Assembly: GCA_030737835.1 (NCBI GenBank)
Contig: CM060847.1
Location: 25,210,438-25,274,437, forward strand
Length of the DNA stretch: 64,000 nt
Direction: 5' to 3'
DNA from: Acorus gramineus
Lineage: Eukaryota; Streptophyta; Magnoliopsida; Acorales; Acoraceae
The notes below the pieces were generated by a model. It was not told the DNA's origin. It ran no database searches and saw only the letters and a program-made list of their open reading frames with translations. Shown in pieces: positions 47,201-58,737 of this stretch. Each line of letters starts with the position of its first letter. Within the stretch, counting starts at the first letter, position 1. Made by a program: the position numbers and the translations under genes.

Positions 47201-50200
47201 CACCACAATGAGCAACCTGGGATGACTTGTTTTTTAGTTTCGCTATCATCGTTCACACTGACACACATCTATTCCATGTTTAATGGGTTATCAGTTTCTA
47301 TTTTGATATAAACACACATACATATGCTAAAGAATGCACATTTAATTGGTTGTGCATTGAATGATATGGTCACCTCCAAAAGCATCATGATTTTTTCCTA
47401 TTTACATGGTGTACTATGTTCATGCTTTCTAATTTTTAGTGGTTTTTGTTCTTGGTTTATTTTTTGATACAATAGAAAAATTCTGCAATATCTTCTCCTG
47501 TGCATGATGCTCTGACACTGTTTAACTGGTTTTATATATGAGTGGGAAGCCACCTCCAAATTCAACATGGTTCAAATGGTCGATTAGATAAATACATATT
47601 GATTCTACTTTTAATATTTTTTATGCAACAACTAATCTTTTGTCCAATTGGTGGAAAGGTTTTATATTTCCAATTTTTCTTGACTTGGTTCTAAGTGAAC
47701 TTTTAATGCAACAAATAATTCTGGATTGAATTTCAGTTTTTTTTTTTCGTTTATATACTAGAAAATGCATGTACAAATAGTTCATGTTATACCACCTCCA
47801 AAAGAACTTTCGATTTTTGGAATGGGATGCTCTGACACTGTTTAACTGGTTTTATATATGAGTGGGAAGCCACCTCCAAATTCAACATGGTTCAAATGGT
47901 CGATTAGATAAATACATATTGATTCTACTTTTAATATTTTTTATGCAACAACTAATCTTTTGTCCAATTGGTGGAAAGGTTTTATATTTCCAATTTTTCT
48001 TGACTTGGTTCTAAGTGAACTTTTAATGCAACAAATAATTCTGGATTGAATTTCAGTTTTTTTTTTTTTTTTTCGTTTATATACTAGAAAATGCATGTAC
48101 AAATAGTTCATGTTATACCACCTCCAAAAGTGACATGGTTTTTTTCTTGTCCAAATGGTGGATTAGGTTTGTGAATTTTGCTTTCTTTTTAAATGATATT
48201 TGATGAAACATTAAATTATGGATTATTTTTATTTTATAATTCATAGATTGCCCTGACCTTTTCTTTTTAATGATGCAAACTGGACAACACGTTCCCCTGA
48301 GATATATTTAATAAATCTTGAATGAATCTCTCTATCCTAGCAATTTTTTCTGTTTGATTTTTTCACAGCAATTTGAGTTTGTTGAAGTTCATTAGTGCAC
48401 TTTTTTATTTCACTTTCGTGCATGATTAAATTTCTTTTATTTATATCTTCATAGGCTTGAATGTAATGTACAGGAAGTGAGATTTCAAAAATTTGCTTTC
48501 TATGGTCAAGATATGATATATAATATTGTTGGAATTTGCATGATACAAGTCTTGATGAGAAAAGCCATAGGAGTAGTTTGGAGTGGAATAAGTATATAGA
48601 GTGTGAGCTTATACTTAGTTTGTAAAATGGATGATAGCAACAATTACAATTAACTGGACAAGAGAAGAGGATAAGGTCAGCCACAAGGAGTCCCTCCGAT
48701 ATCAAAAAAAAAGAAAAAAAAAAGAGAAGGAGATGAAACTGCTGTTCTTTGATTCACGATCAAGACATGACAGATTAACAGCACTGTATAACATGTGTGA
48801 ATGATGGTTATGTTAACACTTGACTGGCTCATTCTATATACTTGAACTGTATGTGGCCCATTTTCAGAAGTTTGTAGTTTCTTTCAATTCTTATTGATAT
48901 AAGGTCTTGTATCTCTGTTAATTTTGTAGATACATAGAGTCATATGCTGCCTATTCTTGTATAATTCTAACTATATATTAATGAGGAGGAACAATGTTTT
49001 CAAGTCAAGTATGACTAGGTTGGCTTAAGCTTAACAATATATATGGTTTTCTTATGTTAGTAGGGTTTCGTTGGGACAGGCAGTGGTTGGTTGTAAATTC
49101 TAAAGGGAGAGCATATACGCAAAGAGTGGAGCCAAACCTTGCACTGGTTGAGGTAGAGCTGCCACCGGAGGCTTTTACAGAGAACTGGGAGCCCACAGCT
49201 GAATCATTCTTGGGTGTGTATCTGACTGTCTCTATCTGTACACTGTTTATTTCTATCCTTCATTCCTGCATTGGAACACCTCCTGTCTTTTAACTCGTAA
49301 CCCTATGTGCCTTATGCCATCCAGGTACTGATATGGACATAGGTAGATGCAGATTTAAAATGCTAACATTCTCATTATGCATAAACTCACATTGTATTAT
49401 GCGCATTGTCCAAATTTAGTCTTGTATAATTATTCTATAGTTCAAAGAAGTACAGTATCTTCACATGTTACATAATGATGTATGCGCAATTGTATGATAT
49501 ATTTTGACATGTGAATATATTGTCTAATAAGTAATTGTGGTATTGCTTAAATTTCTATTCTTCAACTTAAAAAAGTCATTTTGTTAATTATTATCCCACT
49601 CACAAAGGCCATATTTTTTCTAACTATAACAGTACAACTTGTACTGAAAATTTGATGTGGTTAAAGCTTAAATCAATATTAGATATGAATAAATCATCAC
49701 TCCATCTCTAAAGGTCATAAGTGCATTTGACAAAATATGGCTTGCATTTCAGGGTACAAGAAATTTAAAACTTGACTGATGATCTTTAATCTATGTTATA
49801 ATACACAGACAATAAATATTATAACTTGATGCTGATGGACATGGGTACTTGATGCATAAATTATGAACATTAAATATATTAATCTTTTTTGTGTCCTTTG
49901 TAGAACTTCTAGATATTTCTTAAGCGGTTAGGATGAACTCGTTAATACCTTTTCCATTTTTAATAAATCATTATTATTGGAACACATTCTGCCAGGGACA
50001 GAATGGTTTTTCATTTGTGCACTAAAGGATGTATTATTAAAAGTTGATTTTAGTAATTGAAGTTTTTAGCCATGATTTAAATGCAGTTTTATGATATTAG
50101 TGTAACTTGATATCAATTTTCTCAAAACAAATATATTTCATGTTTATGTTGCAGTATTGAAGGCTCCCGGAATGGATGTGCTAAGCATTCCTTTGGCTAA

Positions 50201-53200
50201 AACAGGCGAGATAGTTGATGAAGTCTCTGTGTGGGAATGGTCTGGCAGCGCACTTGATGAAGGTGCCAAAGCATCGGAATGGTTTTCAAACTATCTGGGC
50301 AAGCCCAGTCGTTTAGTGAGGTTCAACACCGGTAAACCACTTACCATTTTTAAGTTCAAAATTTTTATGCGTCTTTCATGCTCTTCATAGTTGTGATACG
50401 AAGATGGCCTCGGATGGTAAATGATTTCTCATTTTTATTATCATACTAATGCTATAGGCACTGAATAGAGCATAATTTTCTTAACTGACATCGATGTAAT
50501 GTATTGTAGAAACATTTTTAAAAGAGAGTTTTGCAGCCTAGCCTCATACACTATGATAAAGCAATATATACTGGGCTATCACAGCGCATGGGTCCTATCA
50601 TAGTGTATGAAGAAATTTTCTTTTTATTTTTCCAAGAAAAAAATACACTATTGTATTTGAGCATATGTTTCATTTCGTATAAGAGTATTTACTTCAATGA
50701 GAGTGTACAATTTTAAAAAGAAAAAAAAAAAGATGGTGTGGACTATGGAGACAGTGGACGGGGCTGCACTGGGGGCTGGACATGTCATTTTCCTTTCTAA
50801 AATAATCTCTACTTTGTATAATGATAGAACTCTTATTGATAACTGATAAGCCGGTTCCATATACTTGGCGTCTCTTGGTGTTTGAGCTATTAGTTCCCTT
50901 TGAGATGCGGTAAGTAAACTTAGACTGTGGATCTTGGTATTTGAGCTATTAGTTTACTTACAGGTGCGTTAAGTAAATTTATACTGTGATTTTCTATTAT
51001 GCTAGTAGTATGGTTGTTTTTTTCGTGACGAGAAACCCCAACATTAGTATAGAATACCCTCAAACCCCGTGCATCACTTAAGCTTGGAGGATTTGTACTC
51101 GAGACCTATTGGGATCCGAGACCTATGGGGATCAAATCATAGCTCTATCCAAAGATCCAAACCCATGTGGCTTAGTGGTATTGTTTTTTAAACAAGTGAA
51201 ATTGTTTATTTTACCTGTTCACTCAGATATGCTAAACACTGACAGATTATCACTATTCTTTAAATTCAAATTGATAATTTTCTGGGTGGTACAATAAGTG
51301 TGGACGCCTTATAAATGTTTAGAGAGGGAGGGGAAGAGTGTAATATTGGTATGTAAGACACCCTTTCTTGATGTTTTGCTTACTATCTGTTAATTTTGAG
51401 GACTTGTTTGCATTGTCCTAATTCTGAGCCTCTTTTGATATTTGAAGTCCATGTACCATAATCATGGAAAAATAACTACCGGAAATTTTGATTAATAACC
51501 ATCTTGCAGCCTCTGAAACCAGAGTTGTGGATCCTAATTTCGCGCGAGGATACAAAACCATGTTTTCGGACGAGTATCCATTCTTGTTGATTTCCCAGGT
51601 CATTGTTTGCCTTTTTCTGTGTTGAAATATTAATATGTACTAAAAAGAGTACAAAAAAATATTTGAGATTTAATTTTCATTCACAGGAATCACTGAATGC
51701 ATTAAATAAGTTGCTCCAAGAGCCTATAACAATAAACCGCTTCCGGCCCAAGTAGGTGTCAAGATCTTCTGTTGACTGAACTAATTAATATCATATCATC
51801 AGCTAGTTTGTATACCATGTTGATTTGAAATATCATTATCTTCTGAAGAGGTATTAAATTTTTTTTTCCAGCATTCTTGTGGAAGGCTGTGAACCATTTT
51901 CAGAGGATTTGTGGACGGTATTGAAAATTAACAAGATGACATTCAATGGTGTTAAGTTGTGTGCACGTTGCAAGGTAAACTTTTCATTTTCAACACATAA
52001 ACCTATTGGGTAAGATGTTGATTTCTTTCTACTTATTAGGTTATTATTTGTTACTGGCAGAAATGAGAGGAGAAACTCATTTGGGATGTATATCTGTGTT
52101 GAACATAATGTATGTATGCATTGATATTTTTCAGATATGAGACTGGGAGTAATACAAACTGAATTAACATGAATACAGATTTTGTGACTGAAATTATGGT
52201 ATTTGACACACACAAGATATTTATAATTTGCAAGAAGCAATAAGTTAATATGATTTAGTGTTCATTGAGTGCTGTCCAGATGTGATATGATTAGTGTATT
52301 TTTTGTTCTTTATCTTTATATGTAATTTCTTTCTGGGAATCTAGGAATTCTTGATTGTACATCTGACTTTTCCTTTCTTTGCACTTGATAATCTGCCAAG
52401 ATGAAAACATTTACTATTGGAAGAAGTTAACCCATTTTGCTAACAAAATTTTAAGCGCCATAGCTGTAATTAAATGACACATTTATAAGTATAGGGGTTC
52501 GCTAATCCATGTATTGTAAAGCATAATTTGAGATGGTTATTTACGAAAAACTGTGAACTTTAAGTCAAGAACCTGCTGAGTGTTAAGTCACCTGAAGTCC
52601 TTTAGTAAACTTGTGGGGTTGTGGGGTGCATTGGCCTATACATGTTGGTAAGTAAGGACCTTACTAGGAGCCTCTAATATCCTTGACTTGCAAACGTTCA
52701 AGATCCAGAAAATAGAATATCCATCCGAGTGTCTGTTTCTCATTGTATATATATGATGAAAGAGCGACCTTTTATAAGATATACAATCTAGGGAAGAGTA
52801 AATAGGTTGATATGTGATTGTACTGTAATTTATATGGATTATACTTTTCTGGTCTTGTACTACAATTGTAAGTATTGATGATGAATTTCCTTCATAGTTT
52901 CCATCAAGCATGAACCATTAGAAATATCAATGCTCTCCATCAAACTTTGTTGAAACTATTGTTTTAATATTTGGAGAATTGGATCAAGAACGCTACAAAT
53001 TGAATTCTTTGTCACTCATTGATCAGGTGCCCACCATCGATCAAGAAAACGGAATCTCAAACCCTGAAATAACCGAAACACTGAAGAAATTTCGGTCAGA
53101 CCAAGTTTTACGCCCCGCTGTAAAACAACAGGGGAAGGTCTGACATCTCTATATCAAATTTTATGTGTAAAATGACAAATATTCCCAGTTTTTGATATAC

Positions 53201-53345
53201 TGATTTGAACATGCAGGTTTACTTTGGACAAAATCTAGTCTGCAAGGAATCCCTCTCTTCATATGGGGAAGGGAGGGTGGTTAAAGTTGGTGATCCTGTA
53301 TTAGTTCTGCAGAAAATCTCATCTGCTGCTGTGGCAGCTGCATAG
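41202..53345 (+). CDS. mARC: mARC / MOSC-domain molybdenum protein
   Basis: The gene has eight exons: 41,202-41,346; 49,064-49,213; 50,155-50,331; 51,510-51,598; 51,687-51,751; 51,872-51,974; 53,027-53,137; 53,217-53,345 (TAG stop). All introns are GT-AG, and the joined frame is 969 nt (322 residues). Residues about 22-150 form the MOSC N-terminal beta-barrel domain ('SSIFVYPIKSCRGLSV', 'GFRWDRQWLVVNSKGR', 'TQRVEP'). Residues about 175-316 form the MOSC domain ('YPFLLISQESLNALN', 'NRFRPNILVEGCEPFSED', 'GVKLCARCKVPT', 'KVGDPVLVL'). Cys242 in CARC is the expected molybdenum ligand. The closest known plant relatives (about 310 residues) have the same architecture. By family knowledge, mARC proteins take electrons from cytochrome b5 and its reductase and reduce N-hydroxylated compounds, and in algae nitrite to NO. 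Localisation here is not evident. The start is the first ATG, just after the GA-rich leader. All conserved blocks are intact, so the gene looks functional. Confidence 0.93.
41762..41973. mobile_element. hAT-type MITE in mARC intron 1
   Basis: 212 bp, starting TAAGGCCATCA and ending TGATGCCTA (inverted TAGGCATCA). Flanking 8-mers are ATTTAAGG (41,754-41,761) and ATTTGAGG (41,974-41,981), one mismatch, which fits the 8-bp duplication of hAT elements. Both ends are packed with GGCCCG/CGGGCC motifs, the usual subterminal transposase sites. GC-rich against an AT-rich intron. Non-autonomous. Confidence 0.8.
42576..43974. mobile_element. Large foldback element in intron 1, with nested foldback
   Basis: Starts GGGAAAAATGCATATACCC. 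The far end, read inverted, is GGGGAAAATATATATAGCCC, and both continue with 'CTGAAA.TTTG'. The arms are studded with 'ATAACCCCCTG' and its complement 'CAGGGGGTTAT'. An inner foldback spans about 43,113-43,653 ('gggaaaaacccaaataacc' against 'ggttatttgggttttaat'). Same family as 38,947-39,859 but more diverged. Flanks (tctttttaa / tttttgtaa) are only loosely similar. No coding capacity. Confidence 0.65.
45862..46977 (-). pseudogene. gag: Ty3/gypsy gag remnant inside mARC intron 1
   Basis: The minus strand shows gag pieces in different frames. These are an N-terminal segment with a coiled-coil-like 'ATIAAEEQKKVMTELAHENK' (46,780-46,977), a capsid segment ('GERLKDYLIGFNLVMSQIE', near 46,250-46,316) and 'PPSDMADILSRPNGYARL' with a downstream 'CEHKGKSKHYAFFDDFGQYT' then NECQCVKSQ (45,862-46,170). 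The last fits a degenerate knuckle (C...H.GH.T.EC). The style ('LKDYL.RFN', 'DILSRA..YA') resembles Tat/Ogre-type gag. Multiple stops; inactive. No LTRs are identified around it. Confidence 0.6.
47506..48130. repeat. Recent 320-bp-period tandem duplication in intron 1
   Basis: Copy 1 (47,506-47,804) and copy 2 (47,826-48,130) are almost identical over about 300 bp, from 'gatgctctgacactg' to 'ccacctccaaaag'. The main difference is the length of an internal T run (near 47,737 and 48,057). A 21-nt linker separates them. The similarity implies a recent event, or an assembly duplication. Confidence 0.9.
50545..50609. repeat. Short perfect hairpin in mARC intron 3
   Basis: 'catacactatgata' (50,545-50,558) is mirrored exactly by 'tatcatagtgtatg' (50,596-50,609), giving 14-bp arms and a 37-nt loop. 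It could be a tiny MITE remnant or an RNA hairpin in the intron. No flanking duplication is evident. Confidence 0.7.
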
Positions 53346-53737
53346 TTGTTTTATGCAGAAAATTTAGTGACTTCTTGAAATTTTATAATATACATGGTGG
53401 AACTGAGTAGCCAATAATGTTCCTAAATATTCAGAAGTAAATAAGGATTCTTAACACTATGGATGTTGAGAATAACTGTAAATCAATGACTATGATGTCA
53501 ATAATGCATGTATCCTTTTCAGAAATTAGATGGTCGTTGATTAGGAGCCTCTTTTCTAGTCCAGTCTTAAACTATCATTTTTTATTTCTTAAAAAAAAAA
53601 GTGTATATATCATCTAACGGGATATATATTTATATAAAAAAAAAGTTGAAGTATATCTTCCAATAGATAGTATAAACTTATTTATAGAATGTGTAAATTT
53701 TTTTTAATAAGATGTATACCTTGTTTCAGTAAATGTA
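53346..53737 (+). other. mARC 3' UTR and downstream sequence
   Basis: No gene is seen. 'TGTAAATC' at about 53,478 and 'AATAATG' at about 53,500 are plausible far- and near-upstream polyadenylation elements. The exact end is not determinable. Confidence 0.4.
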
Positions 53738-54718
53738 GGTGGCTAATAAAGAACAGTGTTGCTACCTGGCCTCAGAAATTAAGTTTCATTCCTATTGATT
53801 CCTTGATTGGCTTTTTTTCACAATAAAAAAGTCAATGACATAACTACCCTTTTAAGAAATTTAAAAATTAGATCAAATTAAATCCTTCCACAAATAATCA
53901 TCGATACAGAATCCCAATCACGATGTCATTAATCCTTCCTCCCCGAAAATCACCTAGGGTTTTCAATTTGGGCGAATCATATGATTTTTGAACTGGACGA
54001 ATTGGACGAACGAAAGAAAAAAAAAACGATGATGACGAGTTCATCTGATCATCTTCCACAAAAAAAATCGACAATGGCAAAAAAAAAAAAAAAGGTTAGA
54101 TTTCTTGAAATCATCAAAACCTCATCGCGTCTTTTTTTTTTTTGCGACAAACATAAGCATTCTATGAATTTTTACACTTCTTGAAAAGATGAAACAAATA
54201 TGAAAGCGTCTCAATCTTCAAAGTTCCCTTCCACACCTTTTTCATATGTTAATAATATGTGTATCTAAAAATTATCTAAGAAATATGTTATCTGAGTTTT
54301 TCAGATACGTGTGCATAGTTGAACACATTGGACATTGTTAATTTGAGAGTTTAAGATTCATGTATTTGAAAATCCATAGTGATTTGTAAAATATTATATA
54401 ATCATAATCTCAAAATCAATAACTAAATTGCGTCTGATGTGTTATCTTCATTTATCGGTGTATCCAAATTTGAGAAAAATCAATATTTGACATTGTTCAA
54501 TCGATTTAGGTTATATTGTGCACATTGATCATTTTCTAGGTCAAAATCATAGAACAAGTATATAATTTCAGATACTTGTATCTGAAAATCATTAATGTGC
54601 ATAGGTTTATTAGAATAGTTGATTTTGTGTATCTAAAAATTATTTCTGCTAACTATTGTAAGATCTTGAAAAGTGTATCTGAATTGATTTTTCCTGTGTA
54701 TCTACAATTTAAAAGCAG

Positions 54719-55059
54719 ATGAAAGAGTTTGAAAAACACTTCAGTGGTAACAAAGGTGGCGAAATCGTATAAGTGACAGACGCACCGCAACAAGATCGAA
54801 TGTCGTAAGTGTAATTCAATATGAAAGTTCAATATTTAGTTTGTTATCTGTATTTTAATAGAAACTGTTTTATTGCAGGATGGATTATGGTCCAGTCATC
54901 CTAAACATAATGAAACAATATACTGCCAACGAGGAAGTGACCACGCATAAAATGGATAAGAAGAAATGTAGACAAATAAGGGCATACATTATGCATAAGT
55001 TTCTGAATAACAAGCATCTTACATATACAGATGAAGATCACATGGTCATGAAAATGTAA
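54719..55059 (+). pseudogene. Ulp1-like cysteine protease C-terminal fragment
   Basis: Two exon-like pieces, 54,719-54,804 and 54,879-55,059, are separated by an intron with intact GT and AG ('tc|gtaagt' ... 'ttgcag|g'). Joined, they read '...APQQDRMS' and 'MDYGPVILNIMKQYT', then 'HKMDKKKCRQIRAYIMHKFL', ending at TAA 55,057. This resembles the C-terminus of Ulp1/SENP C48 peptidases carried by plant transposons, where the catalytic motif is usually 'DCGP'. Here the Cys is Tyr, and a stop lies in the first piece (54,770-54,772). The catalytic His/Asp region upstream is missing. Inactive. Confidence 0.55.
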
Positions 55060-55430
55060 ATGTGGCCTTGATCAGCAAAGGAATGGAGTTTGTTTTAGGG
55101 GAAAAAATTTGGATCACATTAAATGACAACTTTTTGTTGATGTTTGGATACTAAATTCTGTATTCAATATATTGTGGATGTTTGATTAACAACTGATTGA
55201 TTTTTTGGCCAGGAAAATGTATTCATTTGGCCAGGAAAGTTAACAACTAAATTCTGTATTCACATGGTCAGGAAAATGTAAATGTGGCCTTGATCAGCAA
55301 AGGAATGGAGTTTGTTTTAGGGAAAAAAATTTGGATCACATTAAATGACAACTTTTTGTTGATGTTTGGATACTAAATTATGTATTCAATGTATTGTGGA
55401 TGTTTGATTAACAACTGATTGATTTTTTGG
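55041..55430. repeat. 168-bp direct duplication
   Basis: Copies 55,041-55,208 and 55,263-55,430 are equal in length and nearly identical ('aatgtggccttgatcagc' ... 'caactgattgattttttgg'). The first overlaps the last codons and stop of the Ulp1-like fragment, and the second repeats them with base changes. Confidence 0.9.
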
Positions 55431-55915
55431 TTCTGTGTTTAACTTCATATATGATACAGTTCAGATGTATTTGAATTTGCATGTGTATCTGACAAATTGT
55501 ATTAGACATCAATATAAATTGCAAATATAAAGTCTTTTGTATGTGAAATATATTTGGTTATTGTGAGGTGTTTATTAGGTGTATCTTAATTCTAAATATA
55601 TCATATAAGATTGGTTATATCTGTCACATAGTGAATAATTGGTACTACCGAAAAACCTGGCAAAATAAATTTGTAGTGTATCTGAATTTGAAATGTGTAT
55701 CTGAAAACATGTATAATTTGTAAAACAAAAGGTTATTCATATTTGAAATTGTGATGTGTTTTAACATTATAATTGATATATATAATGAACAATGCAAATC
55801 TCATAACAACAAACATTATGACAATGTAAAATGAAGTTCACAAACACAATGACAAACACACTATAACATCAAATGTGTTGTTCAAACATCCCTCTACAAC
55901 CTTCTAAATATTCGA

Positions 55916-56205
55916 TCATTGAGGTATTATTGCTTTCTTATTTTTCGGCTTGTAGACCTTAGGTGTCTTCCTTCTTGATGGTGATCGTCCTTTACTTTGA
56001 ACCTTGAAAGATGAGTGGACAATTGAATCTGGCATCTGCTCATCACCAACACTACAGTCATTGTAATCAGGAGACTTGTTTCGTCAAGTCATCATACAAA
56101 GCATCAAGATGCTTTTTACACAACTCAAATATTTGATGTTTTCCAAATGAATTGCGTCTTCGCATGGCTCATCCATAAAATTGTCATCACTACCTGCTGG
56201 AAAAA
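55916..56205 (-). pseudogene. FAR1/MULE-transposase-like C-terminal fragment
   Basis: The minus strand reads 'IFELCKKHLDALYDDLTKQV', a frame change, then 'SPDYNDCSVGDEQMPDSIV', 'VQSKGRSPSRRKTPKV' and 'YKPKNKKAIIPQ', stop at 55,916-55,918. The 'V.SKGR....R' plus basic tail pattern is typical of the end of FAR1/FHY3-type and Mutator-derived transposases, after the SWIM finger. The catalytic domain is absent. The frame break makes it non-functional. The assignment rests on a short motif. Confidence 0.4.
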
Positions 56206-57310
56206 AAAAGTTGCAACATGTTATATAATTAAAATATAGTACTGTATCTTAAATCCAAACAAACAATTTATGGTCTACATACTAATAAGCAGTGCATAGA
56301 TTTCAATAAAAGTCTTTCAAGTCTTTATATATATACGACAATAAGCAATTAAATATTTATCGGATACATATAAATCAAATCCGTAGAAATAAAATATCAA
56401 ACTTCAAATTGGACTGGAAAACAAATTCAAGATACACGTGTATCTAAAATTTTAATTAACAACTAGATATTTGATATTGCTGAATATTGAATCTAATTAA
56501 TTGAATAATGATCATTTAAAGCTAAAAAATATGTTGAATGACTCAATATGCATAAATATACACATACACACCAGTAAAAACCGATTATACAGATCACACG
56601 AAAAAACAAAAAAAATGCATCTAAATCTAGCTACACATCATGCATTTGAATTTAATTTAAATTCGATACCAAAAAAAGTATATGATGATTCAAAGGAATA
56701 ATAAAAAAATCAGATCAACATGAATTATTCAGATAGAAAAAGGCCTAACCTGAATGAATCTCCATTGTTTACACCACGATTAGGTCGCAAACAAAATAAA
56801 TGAATCGTATAATTCTTATATTCTCCACCAATCAAACTGAAAAAAAAAATTTTGATATTTGTTTTTGTTTCCACTGATTAATCTGGATCTAAAAATTGTA
56901 AATCGTGATTTTGTTGGGGTCCGAAAAAGCCTAACCTGGAGATTGCACTACAATAAAATCACACAAATAAAAAAATGTTGAAATTTTCTCTTCTCCGCCG
57001 ATCAAATCTGAATGAAAAATTGAAATTGATGTTTGTTTTCGTTACAACATATCAATCTATATAAAAAAAATCATGATTTTTAATTTTTTTTATCGTGCAA
57101 TAGAATTAGGATCTTGAAAAATGGAAATAATCACCCCAAATCGTAACTGCCTCAGCATTTATTGGACCGGTCATGAAAAAATCGGTGAGATTAGTTGCAG
57201 GGTAATATGGGTAATTCAAACTTGCCACCTCATGGGGCTTAGAATGGGGTCTAGCAATTGGGACCCAAAAATCATTATTGAATGAAGAATGTAGGTGGTT
57301 AATGAAAAAT

Positions 57311-58734
57311 ATGGGGTTGTAAAATAGTTTGAGTGGACGAAGTGCAGTGATTATAAAAGATTCATCAAAACCTTTTCCTAAACATTTGATTTCTTTTAAA
57401 TTTTTCTCAATTCCCTTTAAAAATTTGTTGACAACTCTCTTTTCCGATTGTCATTGTCACAAGAGTGTTAATATTATTTGAGCTATGTTACATTCAGTCA
57501 TTTTTATAGTTTAAACGTAGTTATGTATATCTCGTTAACGCTATCTACTAACGTATCAAGGTACGTATCTTGTTAAAATTGTTTTGCATTTTTTATAAAT
57601 GATATCATTTAATTCATTACAATATATATTTCATTTTTTATAAAAATATATACTTCGTTAGATAAGGTATATGATTTTTAAAAAATAAAAAAATATATAT
57701 GGTATGTGTTTTGGACTGTAAAATCATTGTGTAACATTTTTCATATTATTTTTTAAGTTTTTATTAGGCTCCACCAGTTGAGAAAAAAATTTGAATAGGT
57801 CTCTCCATATTTATCAATTAATTCTTCAGTTTCAAGTTCTGATCCAATCAGGTTTGGTATCATTAGTATTATCAAAATCGAATTACATTGTCAATTAATT
57901 GAACTATATAATCTAATAATTGAACTGCACAGAGAGTGACATTGTATACTTAATAATTGATTATGTAGTTCAATTCATAGGTTGTGTAGTTTGATTAATT
58001 AGCAGTGTTATTCATCAGGCCAGACAGGATCCGAACTCCCCAGTTTCTATATCTCAAGTGAATAAATCTATAGGCCTAGTTTGGTATTGAGATAAAGGGT
58101 TGGGATAAAAAAATAATTTGATTAAATCAACTGTTATCCCATATGGCCCAACTTGTCCTTTTTGGATAAAAACCCGGCTTGTTCGGTGATGCCGAACATT
58201 CAACTTCATTTTTGTTTTTTCATTCAATTATGTGTGTATGTTTTGAATTTTTTTTTTATAATGTTTAAAAAGAGTAAAAACCATCTAATGAGCCCCAAAT
58301 ACAGTCCTCATATGTTTTAATTTAAATTACTTAATGAGATATGTACTTTGATAAAAAATGGATACCTCTCCATTTCGAATTGAATTGACTCATTTTCAAT
58401 AAATGTAAAAGAAAGAGAAAAAAATTGATACATTTCCATGGAAAGTTGGCTAAATCGGTGCCCTCTAAAATTGAAAAATCGTCACAGGTCCCCAAAAACT
58501 ATGTATAATTAACTTATTTAGGTGAGTTAAATTGCTCCAATATATATATTCAAATAAGTCCCTACAAAATATAAAAAATCTTATTTAGTTTTTTTGATGA
58601 AAAAAATGTGTCTCCCTTTTCTTAAAAATTCTTCTGATATCCTATCCTGTACTCACTAACTATGAAAAAAAATGATATAACTCCCTAAAAATTTATGAAA
58701 ATTGGAAAAATCCTCCTCAAGTCAATTTTTTTTT
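57311..58734. other. AT-rich intergenic sequence
   Basis: No coding or RNA gene is recognised. 'ggcctagtttggtattgaga' at 58,073 and 'ttatcccatatggcccaac' at 58,132 look like MITE termini, but I could not match both ends. Confidence 0.5.
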
Positions 58735-58737
58735 TAG

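Larger units (their letters stand above)
41347..49063 (+). other. Intron 1 of mARC, transposon-rich
   Basis: A 7.7-kb intron, much longer than the others (79-1,178 nt). It starts GTAATT and ends TTAGTAG, in phase 1 within a Gly codon (G|GG) preceding FRWDR. It contains a hAT-type MITE, nested foldbacks, a 26-C run (44,174-44,199), a gypsy gag remnant and tandem duplications, listed separately. From 44,750 to 48,240 degenerate units recur with 'cacctccaaaagcat' and 'tctattccatgtttta'. Confidence 0.85.
53738..57310. mobile_element. Decayed Mutator-like element (tentative boundaries)
   Basis: Encloses a Ulp1-like fragment on the plus strand and a FAR1-like C-terminus on the minus strand, a pairing found in plant Mutator-like elements. 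Possible termini are 'GTTGCTACC...CCTCAGAAATTAAG' near 53,759 and, inverted, 'ATTGCTAGACCCCATTCTAAG' near 57,240. 'TGTAGGTGG' occurs as a direct repeat just outside both (53,735 and 57,292). Similarity is weak, so the boundaries are an inference. The rest is AT-rich and non-coding. Confidence 0.35.
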
